Shown piece by piece: positions 6,039 through 6,084 of a stretch of DNA of 6,084 nt. The stretch comes from an uncultured Bacillota bacterium. Its GTDB lineage: Bacteria > Bacillota > Clostridia > UBA1381. Within the stretch, counting starts at the first letter, position 1, and the number at the start of each line of letters is the position of its first letter. The notes beneath the pieces were generated by a model. It ran no database searches and had not been told where the DNA came from. It saw only the letters and a program-made list of their open reading frames with translations. A program made the translations under genes and the position numbers. The stretch covers positions 1-6,084 of the forward strand of contig CASFSH010000363.1 of assembly GCA_949297205.1 (NCBI GenBank). The letters run 5' to 3'.

Positions 6039-6075
6039 AGTTCGCATTGATAAAGTCTGCTGAAATAAATATTTT

Positions 6076-6080
6076 GGGGG
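6076..6080 (+). promoter_or_regulatory. Possible ribosome binding site of the next gene
   Basis: Five G stand 4 bp before the end of the window in otherwise AT-rich DNA, so a start codon may lie just outside. By conserved gene order the next gene could be tgt. This is inference from context only. Confidence 0.3.
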
Positions 6081-6084
6081 CAAA

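Noticed and set aside
6047..6075. Promoter TTGATA-N17-TATTTT just before the window end
   Set aside because: Its start near 6082 would fall after the G-run that looks like the ribosome binding site, so both cannot be right, and the -10 box is only 4 of 6.
1..6084. A mobile element, CRISPR array, defence system or RNA gene
   Set aside because: No transposase, regularly spaced direct repeats, defence-type gene or tRNA-like sequence was found; the coding content is housekeeping plus one sugar phosphorylase.

Overview
The window is low-GC DNA with short intergenic gaps, purine-rich ribosome binding sites, one TTG start and sigma-A-like promoters. Together with the protein sequences, this points to a member of the Firmicutes, most likely class Clostridia. 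The genus cannot be fixed from the sequence. Every gene lies on the + strand. No tRNA, rRNA, CRISPR array, transposase or phage gene is visible.

Layout: (1) 1-1290 is the 3' half of a GH94 disaccharide phosphorylase gene of the cellobiose phosphorylase type. It is closed by a strong two-part intrinsic terminator at 1323-1378. (2) 1291-1635 is a 345-bp regulatory gap holding that terminator, a tiny possible reading frame, a good promoter at 1453-1481 and a leader of about 148 nt. (3) 1636-4709 is a compact operon of ruvA, ruvB and a secreted N-acetylmuramoyl-L-alanine amidase. (4) 4710-4854 carries a well-formed promoter for queA (4855-5880). (5) 5881-6084 is non-coding and holds two perfect hairpins. 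A G-rich stretch at the very end may be the ribosome binding site of the next gene.

How the genes work together: RuvA and RuvB form the Holliday-junction branch-migration motor of homologous recombination. QueA makes epoxyqueuosine in tRNA from the preQ1 base that Tgt inserts. The ruvAB-queA-tgt order is a known conserved neighbourhood, so tgt is the expected next gene. The amidase cuts peptidoglycan outside the membrane and sits between ruvB and queA without a functional link. The GH94 enzyme belongs to a separate sugar-phosphorolysis unit.

The coding content is ordinary, and I see no new multi-gene system. The points worth a second look are regulatory or structural: the paired hairpins with alternative pairings near the 3' end, the ruvA leader with possible weak LexA sites, the terminator whose right arm looks like a Shine-Dalgarno sequence, a TTACA/TGTAA motif shared by two promoters, and the amidase in the ruvAB-queA slot.
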